From positions 23,196 to 87,195 of the forward strand of contig NZ_JGYV01000008.1 in NCBI RefSeq assembly GCF_000741575.1: a stretch of 64,000 bases of DNA, in the 5' to 3' direction. How positions within the stretch are numbered: the stretch's first letter is position 1; the number at the start of each line of letters is the position of its first letter. Of the stretch, positions 1 through 12,994 are shown piece after piece. Source of the stretch: Bifidobacterium cuniculi. GTDB lineage: Bacteria > Actinomycetota > Actinomycetes > Actinomycetales > Bifidobacteriaceae. The notes beneath the pieces were generated by a model. The model saw nothing but the letters and a program-made list of their open reading frames with translations, was not told where the DNA came from and did no database searches. Made by a program: the position numbers and the translations under genes.

Positions 1-135
1 GTGGCCATTGACGAGGCGCTGCATCTCGCAAAGACATTATGTGACGATGACGCTCCCGCGTTCATCCACGGTTTGCTCAGCGCGGTCTGTGCGCACAAGC
101 CGACGGTGGAGGCCCCAACCGAAACGACCGATTGA
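1..135 (+). CDS. nusB: NusB, C-terminal end only (partial)
   Basis: The reading frame is open from the window edge to a TGA at 133-135 and gives the last 44 residues. It starts [19 protein letters not shown] and continues FIHGLLSAV, which matches the C-terminal helix of NusB (family pattern: A-x-D-E-A-V-x-L-A-K-x-Y ... F-V-N-G-x-L). NusB pairs with NusE (S10) in transcription antitermination of rRNA operons. The start lies outside the window. carA follows about 80 nt downstream, the usual order in bifidobacteria, so the two may be co-transcribed. Confidence 0.82.
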   Translation: MAIDEALHLAKTLCDDDAPAFIHGLLSAVCAHKPTVEAPTETTD

Positions 136-218
136 TCCAACAAGCGCGTTCGGCCGGGTCGCGACTCTCAACCGGCCGCTATCCACGGGACAATTACCTT
201 GATGAATGGGGGTTTTGG

Positions 219-1428
219 GTGAACCAGAACGACTCGGCAACCGCTCGCTTTACCGATGGGGACGCAGTGCTCGTCCTCGAGGACGGACAGGTCTACGTGG
301 GCGAGCCGTACGGTGCCCACGGCATCACCTTCGGCGAGATCGTCTTCTCCACTGCGATGACCGGCTACCAGGAAACGCTCACCGACCCGAGCTACGACCG
401 CCAGATCGTAGTGCAGACCTTCCCGCACATCGGCGATACCGGCGTCAACGCCGAGGATCCCGAGTCGGTGCGCATCTGGGTGGCCGGGTACGTGGTGCGC
501 GACCCCAGCATGAACGTGAGCAACTGGCGTGCCGACAGTTCCCTGGACGACGCACTGGTCGCACAGGGCATCGTGGGCATCAGCCACATCGATACGCGTA
601 AGCTCGTGCGCCATCTGCGCACCGCAGGCGTCATGCGCGCGGGCATCTTCTCCGGTGAGGCGCTGCTCGCCGCTCCCGGCGAGGTGCGTTCCCTGGAATC
701 CCTGCTCGAGGAGGTGCGCCAGGTCCCGCAGATGCAGGGCATGCGCCTCTTCGACGAGGTGAGCACCGACGAGGCCTACGTCATCGAACCCACTGGCGAG
801 TTCGAAGGCAAGGAACCGGTAGCCACCGTGGCCGCGGTCGACTTGGGCATCAAGGCGATGACGCCGCAGCGCATGGCGGAACGTGGTTGCCGCGTGGTCG
901 TCTTCCCTTCCGACGTGAGCCTCGAACAGCTCGAGGCCGTCAATCCCGACGGCGTCTTCTTCTCCAACGGCCCCGGCGATCCCGAACAGGCCGAGGACGT
1001 GGTCGAACTCCTGCGTGCCGTCCTCGACGCCGGTCACCCCTTCTTCGGCATCTGCTTCGGCAACCAGCTGCTGGGCCGCGCCTTGGGCTTCGGCACCTAC
1101 AAGCTCAAGTTCGGCCACCGCGGCATCAACCAACCCGTCAAGGACGTGACCACCGGCAAGGTGGAGGTGACCGCCCACAACCATGGCTTTGCCGTGGACG
1201 CCCCGCTGGGCGAGACCGTGGACGCCCCCTATGACCATGGCCGCTACGGCAAGGTCTTCGTCAGCCACGTCGACCTCAACGACGACGTGGTCGAGGGGCT
1301 GCAATGCGTGGACATCCCCGCATTCTCCGTGCAGTACCATCCCGAGGCCGCGGCGGGTCCCCATGACGCGGCATACCTGTTCGACCGTTTCGTCGCCATG
1401 ATGAACGCAGCCAAGGAGGAGAAGACGA

Positions 1429-1436
<8 letters not shown>
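219..1436 (+). CDS. carA: Carbamoyl-phosphate synthase, small (glutaminase) subunit
   Basis: This 405-residue subunit hydrolyses glutamine and channels ammonia to CarB, making carbamoyl phosphate for pyrimidine and arginine synthesis. The N-terminal CPSase small domain runs to about residue 190. The C-terminal class I glutamine amidotransferase carries the nucleophile in FGICFGNQ (Cys279) and the His-x-Glu pair in QYHPE (His374, Glu376). I chose the GTG at 219 because GGGGG at 208-212 lies 6 nt upstream and homology starts soon after. An ATG at 132 opens the frame earlier but overlaps nusB and adds an unconserved stretch. The 3' end overlaps carB by 8 nt, so the two are translationally coupled. 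Confidence 0.95.
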
Positions 1437-4818
<3,382 letters not shown>

Positions 4819-4820
4819 CC

Positions 4821-5738
4821 ATGACACGTGACCCCAGTCCCGAGGAACGCCTGGCACTGCGCAGCGATTTCGGCCTGCGCCTGCGCAATTCGATGCAGCA
4901 GTACGGACCCCTGTGCGTGGGCATCGACCCGCACCGCCAGCTCCTCCTGGACTGGGGGTACGACGTGGATGCGGAGGGCGCGGAGCTCTTCGCCATGCGC
5001 ATGCTGCAGGCGGCCAGCGGACGTGCCGCCGCCGTCAAGTTCCAGGCCTCCATGTTCGAACGCTACGGCTCCAAGGGAGTCGCGGCACTCGAGCGCGTGC
5101 TCTACGCGGCACGGCAGATCGGGCTGATCACCATCGTCGACTGTCTCCACGGAGGCCTGTCCACGACGATCCGCGCCTTCGCTGACGCCTATTTCAAGCC
5201 CGGCGCCCCGATGCTCGCCGACGCCATCACGCTGCTGCCGTATTACGGGGCGCGTTCCCTGGGTGACCTCATCGAGGAGGCGCTCAACAACGGCCGGGGC
5301 GTGTTCATCGCGTCGCTCACCTCGAATCCCGAAGGGGCCAGCCTGCAGACCGCCATCCGCCAGACCGGCGAATACAAGGGTAAGACGGTGGCCTACGGCA
5401 TCGCCAGCACGGCGCAGAAATACAACAGGGAGGTCCCCGGCCTCGGTTCGGTCGGCCTGATCATCGGCGCCACCATCGGCCAGTGGCTGCAGGAAAGCGG
5501 CATCGCCCCCTCCAGCTTCACCGGCCCCATCCTCTCCCCGGGCTATGGTTGGCAGGGCGCCGAGGCCAAGGACCTCAAGACGGTGTTCCGCGGGACGCAC
5601 GGCAACGTGCTCGTCACCGTGTCGCGCGCCATTGCGGAGCACGGTCCGGACATCCAGTCCCTGAGCCAGGCGACCGAAAGCATCGCGCTGGACGTACGCA
5701 GCGCACTGATGGCACAGTCCATGGAGGATGAGCAATGA
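4821..5738 (+). CDS. OMP decarboxylase-family protein (PyrF-like, catalytic motif lost)
   Basis: The 305-residue protein has the layout of actinobacterial-type orotidine-5'-phosphate decarboxylases: CVGIDPH near residue 34, AAVKFQASMFERYGSKG (Lys73), RGVFIASLTSNPEGA, LSPGYGWQGAEA and a late VSRAI. The active-site motif D-x-K-R-G-D is replaced by D-C-L-H-G-G at residues 107-112: Asp107 is kept, the proton-donating Lys is Leu109 and the second Asp is Gly112. Homology continues in the same frame on both sides, so this is not a frameshift. It lies 2 nt after carB and overlaps gmk by ATGA. Pyrimidine context suggests a link to UMP synthesis, but family chemistry predicts no decarboxylase activity. 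A role in binding OMP/UMP or in regulation is inference. Confidence 0.85.
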   Translation: MTRDPSPEERLALRSDFGLRLRNSMQQYGPLCVGIDPHRQLLLDWGYDVDAEGAELFAMRMLQAASGRAAAVKFQASMFERYGSKGVAALERVLYAARQIGLITIVDCLHGGLSTTIRAFADAYFKPGAPMLADAITLLPYYGARSLGDLIEEALNNGRGVFIASLTSNPEGASLQTAIRQTGEYKGKTVAYGIASTAQKYNREVPGLGSVGLIIGATIGQWLQESGIAPSSFTGPILSPGYGWQGAEAKDLKTVFRGTHGNVLVTVSRAIAEHGPDIQSLSQATESIALDVRSALMAQSMEDEQ

Positions 5739-6319
5739 GCCAACGTAACCGCCTGATCGTGCTGACCGGCCCCACCGCCGTCGGCAAGGGCACCGTCGAG
5801 GCCGCGCTGCGCGGCGAGCACCCCGGGGTGTGGGTGTCCGTATCCGCGACGACGCGTGCGCCCCGTCCCGGTGAAGTGGACGGCGTGACCTACTGGTTCA
5901 TGGACGAGGAGGAGTTCCTCGCCAAGGAGAGGGCCGGCGAGTTCCTCGAGACCGCCGTGGTGCACGGCATGGCCCACTACGGCACGCCGCTGCGCCCCGT
6001 GGAGGAGCATCTGGCGATGGGCGTGCCCACGCTCCTCGAGATCGACCTGCAAGGCGCCCGCCGCGTCAAGGAACGCGCCGCCGAACTGGGGCTCGAGGTC
6101 GTCTACGTGTTCCTGGCGCCGCCGAGCTTCGACGAGCTCGTCGCGCGCCTCAAGGGCCGCGGCACGGAGACGCCGGAACAACAGGCGAAGCGCTTGGAGA
6201 CCGCGCGTGTGGAACTTGCCGCGGAGGACGAGTTCGACGTGACCATCGTCAACAACACCGTCGAACAGGCAGCCCACGACCTGTGGCAGGTCATCGCGCA
6301 GGAGTACGGCATCCGATGA
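5735..6319 (+). CDS. gmk: Guanylate kinase
   Basis: The 194-residue enzyme phosphorylates GMP/dGMP to GDP/dGDP. The P-loop GPTAVGKGT is at residues 12-20, followed by the GMP-binding block SVSATTRAPRPGEVDGVTYW near residue 36. LLEIDLQGARRVK near residue 98 is the Walker B-like segment, and the Arg-rich lid region (LKGRGTETPEQ) follows. Length is typical. The ATG overlaps the stop of the PyrF-like gene (ATGA), and its own stop overlaps the start of the GNAT gene, so it sits mid-operon. Confidence 0.95.
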   Translation: MSQRNRLIVLTGPTAVGKGTVEAALRGEHPGVWVSVSATTRAPRPGEVDGVTYWFMDEEEFLAKERAGEFLETAVVHGMAHYGTPLRPVEEHLAMGVPTLLEIDLQGARRVKERAAELGLEVVYVFLAPPSFDELVARLKGRGTETPEQQAKRLETARVELAAEDEFDVTIVNNTVEQAAHDLWQVIAQEYGIR

Positions 6320-6753
6320 CGCTCCGGGGAGCAGCACCGACCGACCTCGGCCAGCTGCTGGACCTGTACCTGCATCTGCATGAGGACAGCATCCCCCAAG
6401 AGGACGCCCATCTGCGCGCCACATGGCAACAGATCCTGGACGACCCGAACCATCACGTGATCGTATGCGAGGAAGACGGTCGCATCGTCTCCTCCTGCGT
6501 CTGCGTCGTCATCCCGAACCTCACCAGGGGAGTGCGCCCCTACGCCTTCGTCGAGAACGTGGTGACGAGGCAGGACGCCCGCGGCCGCGGCCATGCCACG
6601 CCATGCCTGGACCGGGCGCGTGAACTGGCCATGGCGGCCGGCTGCTACAAGATGATGCTGCTCACCGGTTCGAAGGATCCGTCCACGCTCGACTTCTACC
6701 GTCATGCCGGCTACAACAGTGCCGACAAGACGGCCTTCATCCAATGGCTGTAG
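6316..6753 (+). CDS. GNAT-family N-acetyltransferase
   Basis: This is a 145-residue single-domain GNAT protein. The acetyl-CoA-binding motif A is seen as VVTRQDARGRGHAT (R-G-R-G-H/A, about residue 85). The fold ends in LDFYRHAGYNSADKTAF, the usual motif B region (F-Y-x-x-x-G-Y). The start is the ATG overlapping the gmk stop by 4 nt. The open frame extends 33 nt further upstream, but only within gmk. The substrate is unknown. The 3' end overlaps the convergent reverse-strand gene by 17 nt. Confidence 0.85.
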   Translation: MTLRGAAPTDLGQLLDLYLHLHEDSIPQEDAHLRATWQQILDDPNHHVIVCEEDGRIVSSCVCVVIPNLTRGVRPYAFVENVVTRQDARGRGHATPCLDRARELAMAAGCYKMMLLTGSKDPSTLDFYRHAGYNSADKTAFIQWL

Positions 6754-7696
6754 GCACGCCGAGCGAGGACAGTACATATATGAACCGCCGTCGGTTCGCC
6801 ACATCGCGGTGGAAGACGTGGGCGATGCGCACGACGCCGCAACGAGTGAGCGCGGCGTCGCGTTCGCGTTCGTCCACAACGCGTTGCGCGGTGGAACTGC
6901 CGCCCTTCATCCGTTCGCTCGTGTATTTCTCCAGGCCGTCGTATTCCAACACCACGAGTGTGCCGTCGGGCAGCACCCACAGGAAGTCGACGCGGTAGCA
7001 CTTGCCGGTCTGCGGATCGCGCAGTTCCACCTGCAGCTGCGGCCTGGCGAAGCCAAGTTCGATGATGGTGGCGCGCACCCAGGATTCACCGCCGTTCTCG
7101 CTGCAGGGGTCGGCATGGTGCAACAGGCGATGCACACGCGAGCAGTCGCGACGTTGCCGCCCGCATTCGGCCAGTATCCGCGCCGGCTGCACGCCGAGTC
7201 GCAGTGCCGAGTCGAAGACGCCCAGTGCATGGCAGAAAGGAAGGATGAGTGCACAGTCGATGAGCGTATGGATATGGTCGGTGACGCGCAGGCCGTCGAC
7301 GGTGAGGATGGACGCACCGCGGCGGGCATGGTAGACGATGGGGCTGTTGCGGGCTCCTGGTACGCGGCCGGAAGGTACCGTGCAATGGATGGTGCCATCG
7401 AGCGCGCCCCATCCGACCCAGAATCCGAGGATGACGGCGGCGGTGACCCCGGCGAAGATGCGCGTGGGATATTTTTCCTGCACGGTGCGTGCCAACCGCA
7501 TCGTGCGGTCGGTGGGGGAGAGCTGCGCCCATGTATTCGCTGCGGTGAAGCAGTTGGGCAATGGTTCGACAAGTTCGTGATGCCGCACGCGGTTGCGCAT
7601 GGCCTCGCAGTCCGGGCGACTGGCGGCGAAGGCCAGGCGGCACTCCTGGTTCGCCTCGTCAAGCAGCCTGGTGATATTCGGATTGTTGCGCATCAC
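6737..7696 (-). CDS. AbiEi/DUF559-like protein with endonuclease-type C-terminus
   Basis: This is a 319-residue cytoplasmic protein. The middle section (VTAAVILGFWVGWG near residue 84, then VDGLRVTDHIHTLIDCAL near residue 128) resembles the AbiEi-antitoxin-like domain found with DUF559 proteins. The C-terminal part holds VDFLWVLPDGTLVVLEYDG..KY (about residues 232-252), spaced like the VSR/DUF559 PD-(D/E)XK nuclease core. No AbiEii toxin gene is adjacent, so it is an orphan. The reverse strand was preferred over an open frame on the other strand because only this one shows family-like motifs. The start is the first of two ATGs (7694-7696). Function is not known, and nuclease activity is inference. 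Confidence 0.7.
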   Translation of the reverse strand: MMRNNPNITRLLDEANQECRLAFAASRPDCEAMRNRVRHHELVEPLPNCFTAANTWAQLSPTDRTMRLARTVQEKYPTRIFAGVTAAVILGFWVGWGALDGTIHCTVPSGRVPGARNSPIVYHARRGASILTVDGLRVTDHIHTLIDCALILPFCHALGVFDSALRLGVQPARILAECGRQRRDCSRVHRLLHHADPCSENGGESWVRATIIELGFARPQLQVELRDPQTGKCYRVDFLWVLPDGTLVVLEYDGLEKYTSERMKGGSSTAQRVVDERERDAALTRCGVVRIAHVFHRDVANRRRFIYVLSSLGVPTAIG

Positions 7697-7813
7697 GGTC
7701 CTTCCTCTGCATGGGCGATACGTCCCACGCTAGGAGAACCGTGATGGGGAAAACAAGTGCGCAAGGGGAATGTGGTCGGACGCCCCGCATCCGGCGTTGC
7801 TGCGCTCCCCTTC

Positions 7814-7908
7814 GTCTGGCTTTCCGTGCCAGATGGACACGGAAAGCCAGACAAGCAGCACCGTTTATCTGGCTTTCCGTGTGGTTGTGACACGAAAAGC
7901 CAGACAAA
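7814..7908. repeat. Two tandem hairpins built from one repeated 15-mer
   Basis: The unit GTCTGGCTTTCCGTG occurs four times in alternating orientation. Hairpin 1 is 7814-7828 with 7838-7852, a perfect 15-bp stem with a 9-nt loop. Hairpin 2 is 7864-7882 with 7890-7908, a 19-bp stem with two mismatched or wobble positions. They lie between the end of ilvD and the start of the DUF559-like gene, both on the reverse strand. T's are on the 5' side and A's on the 3' side of the stems in both directions, the opposite of an intrinsic terminator. Confidence 0.75.
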
Positions 7909-7917
7909 GGGGAAAAA

Positions 7918-9786
7918 TCAGGCGAGGCCGGAGAGGCGGTTGATGAGCTCCGGGTCGCGGGTGGCGCCCTTGTCGGCGGAACGCGCGAAGGCGGCGAAGG
8001 CCTTGAGGGCCTGGCTGACCACGCGGTCACGGTGCGCCACGTAGCCGTCGCCGGCTTCGAGCTTGCGGCGGCGTTCGGCGAGTTCCTCGTCGCTCAGCTC
8101 CACGTTGATGGTGCGGTTGGGGATGTCGATGTCGATGACGTCACCGTTCTCCACCAGCGCGATCGGGCCGCCGCTGGCAGCCTCGGGCGCCACATGGCCG
8201 ATCGACAGGCCGGAGGAGCCACCCGAGTAGCGGCCGTCGGTGATCAACGCCACTTCCTTGCCGATGCCCTTGCCCTTGACGAAGGACGTGGGGTAGAGCA
8301 TCTCCTGCATGCCCGGGCCGCCCTTGGGGCCTTCGTAGCGGATGATGAGCGCCTGGCCCGGCTTGAGGGTGTCGTTGAGGATCACCTCGATGGCCTGCTC
8401 CTGGGACTCTACCACGAGCGCCGGCCCGCGGAACTTCCAGATTTCCTTGGGCACGCCGGCCGTCTTCACCACGCAGCCGTCGGGAGCGAGGTTGCCGCGC
8501 AACACCGCCAGGCCGCCCTCGGTGACCGCCGGATGGTCGATGTCATGGATCGCACCGTGCTCGCGGTCGCGGTCGAGCTCCTCGAAGGTGGTCTCGTGCG
8601 TCCACGGCTCGGGGGAGACGATGCCACCCGGTGCCGCCTTGAAGAAGTCCTGCGCCTCCTGGGTGCACGTGTCGCGCATGATGTCCCAGTCGGCGAGCTT
8701 CGCCTCGAGGGAGGGGTAATCCACCGAATGCACGTCGCGGTGCAGCTTGCCGGCACGGTCGAGCTCGCCCAGGATGCCGGTGATGCCGCCGGCACGGTGC
8801 ACGTCGGAGATCTCCCATTCGCCCGAGGGCGACGCCTTGCAGATGCACGGCACCGTGTGCGAGATGCGCTCGATGTCGTCGAGCGTGAAATCCACGTCCG
8901 CGCTCTGCGCCATCGCCAGGATGTGCAGCACCGTATTGGTGGAGCCGCCCATCGCCACGTCCATGGTCATCGCGTTCTCGAAGGCGTGCTTCGTGGCAAT
9001 CGACCGCGGCAGCACGCTCTCGTCGTCCTCCTGGTAGTAGCGGTTCGCGATGTCCACCACGGTCTGCGCGGCACGCTCGAAGAGGCGCTTGCGGTAGCCG
9101 TGCGAGGCGAGCACCGTGCCGTTGCCCGGCAGTGCCAGGCCGATCGCCTCATTGAGGCAGTTCATCGAGTTCGCCGTGAACATGCCCGCGCAGGAACCGC
9201 AGGTGGGGCACACCGTGCGCTCGTAGGCGAGCAGGTCCTCGTCGGTCATCGTGTCGTCCGCCGACGCATACATCACGTCGATCAGGTCGGTGTTCTCCTT
9301 GACGGTGCCGTCGGGCAGCACCGTGGTGCCGGCCTCCATCGGGCCGCCGGAGACGAAGACGGTGGGGATGTTCAGGCGCAGCGCCGCCATGAGCATGCCC
9401 GGCGTGATCTTGTCGCAGTTCGAGATGCAGATCAGCGCGTCCGCACAGTGCGCGTTGACCTGGTACTCCACGGTGTCCGCGATGATCTCGCGGCTGGGCA
9501 GCGAGTAGAGCATGCCCGTGTGTCCCATCGCGATGCCGTCGTCCACCGCCATGGTGTTGAACTCGCGGGGGATGCCGCCCGCCTGCTTGACGGCCTCGGA
9601 CACCAGCCGGCCGACCTTGTTGAGGTGCACGTGGCCGGGCACGAACTCGTCGAAGGAGTTGGCAATGGCGACGATCGGCTTGCCGAAGTCCTTGCCGTCG
9701 ACGCCGGCCGCACGGTAGAGTGCGCGGGCACCGGCGAAGATACGTCCATTCATGATTTTCGCAGATCGCATTTCCATGGCAACCAT
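7918..9786 (-). CDS. ilvD: Dihydroxy-acid dehydratase
   Basis: This 622-residue IlvD/Edd enzyme dehydrates 2,3-dihydroxyacids to 2-oxoacids, the third step of valine/isoleucine synthesis (also for pantothenate). Conserved Cys positions for the Fe-S cluster appear in [11 protein letters not shown] and [19 protein letters not shown]. The C-terminal signature is [38 protein letters not shown] is the usual N-terminal active-site block. Alternative in-frame ATGs lie at codons 4 and 6, and MEMRSAK at codon 4 would match typical homologues. The gene is divergent from rpoZ. Confidence 0.96.
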   Translation of the reverse strand: MVAMEMRSAKIMNGRIFAGARALYRAAGVDGKDFGKPIVAIANSFDEFVPGHVHLNKVGRLVSEAVKQAGGIPREFNTMAVDDGIAMGHTGMLYSLPSREIIADTVEYQVNAHCADALICISNCDKITPGMLMAALRLNIPTVFVSGGPMEAGTTVLPDGTVKENTDLIDVMYASADDTMTDEDLLAYERTVCPTCGSCAGMFTANSMNCLNEAIGLALPGNGTVLASHGYRKRLFERAAQTVVDIANRYYQEDDESVLPRSIATKHAFENAMTMDVAMGGSTNTVLHILAMAQSADVDFTLDDIERISHTVPCICKASPSGEWEISDVHRAGGITGILGELDRAGKLHRDVHSVDYPSLEAKLADWDIMRDTCTQEAQDFFKAAPGGIVSPEPWTHETTFEELDRDREHGAIHDIDHPAVTEGGLAVLRGNLAPDGCVVKTAGVPKEIWKFRGPALVVESQEQAIEVILNDTLKPGQALIIRYEGPKGGPGMQEMLYPTSFVKGKGIGKEVALITDGRYSGGSSGLSIGHVAPEAASGGPIALVENGDVIDIDIPNRTINVELSDEELAERRRKLEAGDGYVAHRDRVVSQALKAFAAFARSADKGATRDPELINRLSGLA

Positions 9787-9942
9787 TCAACCCGAACGGC
9801 GCGGGAAATCCATGCCTCGGGGCCACATGCTGGAAAACATTTGACAAATCCCCACAAATCGGCGCGGTTGCGCGGTACAGTCCCCCCGGTATCATGGGTC
9901 GACTGGAAACAATGTTCATGCACATGTTTTGGAGGCACCACC

Positions 9943-10227
9943 ATGGCATTCGGTACCGAACCCACCCCCACCGGACTTGCGAACCCGCCGATCGACGACC
10001 TCATGGAGCACGCCGACTCCAAGTACGCGCTTGCCATCTTCGCCGCCAAGCGCGCGCGCCAGATCAACTCCTACTTCACGCAGCTCAACGAGGGCCTGCT
10101 GCAGAACGTCGGCCCGCTGGTCGAGTACCAGAGCCAGGAGAAGCCACTGTCCATCGCCTTCCGCGAGATCAACGAAGGCCTGCTCGAGGAGACCCTCGGC
10201 GAGGACGACCTGACCGAAGGCAACTGA
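9943..10227 (+). CDS. rpoZ: RNA polymerase omega subunit
   Basis: This 94-residue subunit promotes assembly of beta' into RNA polymerase. The core motif is [20 protein letters not shown] followed by RQINSY, which matches omega's conserved helix. A strong Shine-Dalgarno GGAGG at 9931-9935 is 7 nt before this ATG and fixes the start, although the frame is open far upstream (antisense to ilvD). metK follows after 46 nt and is probably in the same transcript. Confidence 0.93.
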   Translation: MAFGTEPTPTGLANPPIDDLMEHADSKYALAIFAAKRARQINSYFTQLNEGLLQNVGPLVEYQSQEKPLSIAFREINEGLLEETLGEDDLTEGN

Positions 10228-10273
10228 CCGACAGAACCGAACCCCGCACCGGCAACACAAGGAGCATCGCCCC

Positions 10274-11500
<1,227 letters not shown>

Positions 11501-11513
11501 TGCACCGGACAGT

Positions 11514-11549
11514 GGCGCCGCACCCCATGACGGGGTGCGGCGCCTTTTT
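11514..11549 (+). terminator. Intrinsic terminator of metK
   Basis: A perfect 13-bp stem (11514-11526 with 11532-11544), loop ATGAC and a run of five T's (11545-11549), 13 nt after the metK stop. Confidence 0.9.
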
Positions 11550-11633
11550 CCTGCGGCGAACGCATGGCACGGCACTGGTCCCGCCGACTCCTAGACTTGG
11601 CAGGAACACCGGAACACACAAGGAGGCGACCCC

Positions 11634-12917
11634 ATGACAGCCATGAATGTCGGACAGATGGCGGCCCTGTTCATCAAGCCGGACGCACCGTTGCGCATCG
11701 TTGCGTTCGACGGTTCGTCGTACGGCAGCGAAGACGCACCGTTGACGATCGAGGTGCGCAACTCGCGCGCAGTCTACTATCTGGTCAACTCCCCGAACGA
11801 CCTCGGACTGGCACGCGCCTACCTGCAGGGGGACATCGACTCGCCCCAGCTGGTACCCGGCAACCCATACGAACTGTTCAAGAGCCTGGTGGCCGTCAAG
11901 CCCTACCTGCGCACCCCATCCCCGGCCCAACTGGCGCGTGCGCTGGCATCCGTCGCCTCCCACGGCTGGAAGCGTCCCGAACCTCCCTCCATCGAGGGGC
12001 CGGGCAAGATGCGCCGCATCAGCGAGGGGCTTCTGCCCCACACCAAGGCGGGGGACTCCGCCACCGTCAGCTACCACTACGACCAGTCCAACGACTTCTA
12101 CGCATTGTTCCTGGGACCGTCCATGACCTACACCTGCGCGGTGTTCGACTCGCCTGACACCACGCTCGAACAGGCCCAGCGCAACAAGCTCGACCTGGTG
12201 CTGGACAAGCTCGGCCTGCAGTCCGGACAGCGCCTGCTGGACATCGGATGCGGCTGGGGCTCCATGGAAATCGCGGCGGCCAAGCGCGGCATCAAGGTCC
12301 TGGGCGTGACCCTGTCCGAGGAGCAGGTCGAATGGGGACAGCGCTGGATCCACGACGAAGGGCTCGACGACCTCGCCGAGATTCGCCTCATGGATTACCG
12401 TGACGTGCCCGAAGGGGACTTCGACGGCATCTGCTCGATCGGCATGATGGAACACGTAGGCCATAAGCATTACCCTGCCTATTTCCAGGAGATCTACGCC
12501 AAGCTCAAGCCCGGCGCGATGCTGCTCAACCACCAGATCACCCGCTGCAACTCGAACCAGGGCAAGAAGGCCGGCCTGTTCATCGACCGCTACATCTTCC
12601 CCGACGGCGAGCTGTCCAGCCCGGCGGAGATCGAGATGACCATCCAGGACTGCGGCTTCGAGGTGATCAACCAGGAGAACCTGCGCCAGCACTACGCCAT
12701 GACCCTGCACCACTGGAACGAGAACCTTGCCGCGCACTGGGACGAGGCCGTGTCCATGGTCGGGGAGCCCAAGGCGCGGCTGTGGGGCCTGTACATGGCC
12801 GGCTGCGCGGTGAACTTCGAGATGAACCACATCCAGGTCCACCAGTTCCTGGCCATCAAGCCGGATGCGGACGGCACCGGCACCTATCCGCTGCGCCCCT
12901 GGTGGCCCCGGCACTGA
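11634..12917 (+). CDS. cfa: Cyclopropane-fatty-acyl-phospholipid synthase
   Basis: This 427-residue SAM-dependent enzyme adds a methylene group across cis double bonds of membrane lipid acyl chains. The N-terminal lipid-binding section is followed by SYHYDQSNDFYALFLG and YTCAVF (about residues 145-170), then the SAM-binding motif LLDIGCGWGSMEIAAA (about residue 200). GMMEHVGHKHYPAYF (about residue 270) holds the active-site Glu/His region of CMAS enzymes. Start: ATG at 11634 after AAGGAGG. A second ATG three codons on (11643) is possible. Cyclopropanation typically protects against acid and other stress. Proximity to metK fits SAM demand. Confidence 0.92.
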   Translation: MTAMNVGQMAALFIKPDAPLRIVAFDGSSYGSEDAPLTIEVRNSRAVYYLVNSPNDLGLARAYLQGDIDSPQLVPGNPYELFKSLVAVKPYLRTPSPAQLARALASVASHGWKRPEPPSIEGPGKMRRISEGLLPHTKAGDSATVSYHYDQSNDFYALFLGPSMTYTCAVFDSPDTTLEQAQRNKLDLVLDKLGLQSGQRLLDIGCGWGSMEIAAAKRGIKVLGVTLSEEQVEWGQRWIHDEGLDDLAEIRLMDYRDVPEGDFDGICSIGMMEHVGHKHYPAYFQEIYAKLKPGAMLLNHQITRCNSNQGKKAGLFIDRYIFPDGELSSPAEIEMTIQDCGFEVINQENLRQHYAMTLHHWNENLAAHWDEAVSMVGEPKARLWGLYMAGCAVNFEMNHIQVHQFLAIKPDADGTGTYPLRPWWPRH

Positions 12918-12928
12918 GCCACGGCTCG

Positions 12929-12977
12929 ACGGCCCGGCAAAACGGCACCCTGCGTGCCGTTTTGCCGGGCCGTGTTT
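12929..12977 (+). terminator. Terminator hairpin after cfa
   Basis: A perfect 19-bp stem (12929-12947 with 12955-12973), a 7-nt loop, then GTTTG. It lies 11 nt after the cfa stop and 21 nt before the priA start, so priA likely has its own weak promoter or depends on read-through. Confidence 0.8.
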
Positions 12978-12994
12978 GTACACTGGGCGGCACC

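Noticed and set aside
6704..7744. Forward 346-codon open frame over the DUF559-like gene
   Set aside because: It has no recognisable motif, while the reverse strand encodes an AbiEi/DUF559-like protein.
9841..9846. Perfect TTGACA between ilvD and rpoZ
   Set aside because: No -10 hexamer lies at 16-18 nt. The nearest TACAGT is 29 nt away, so it was not called a promoter.
8032..9942. Long forward open frame running into rpoZ
   Set aside because: It is antisense to ilvD and joins rpoZ only by chance. rpoZ has its own Shine-Dalgarno at 9931.
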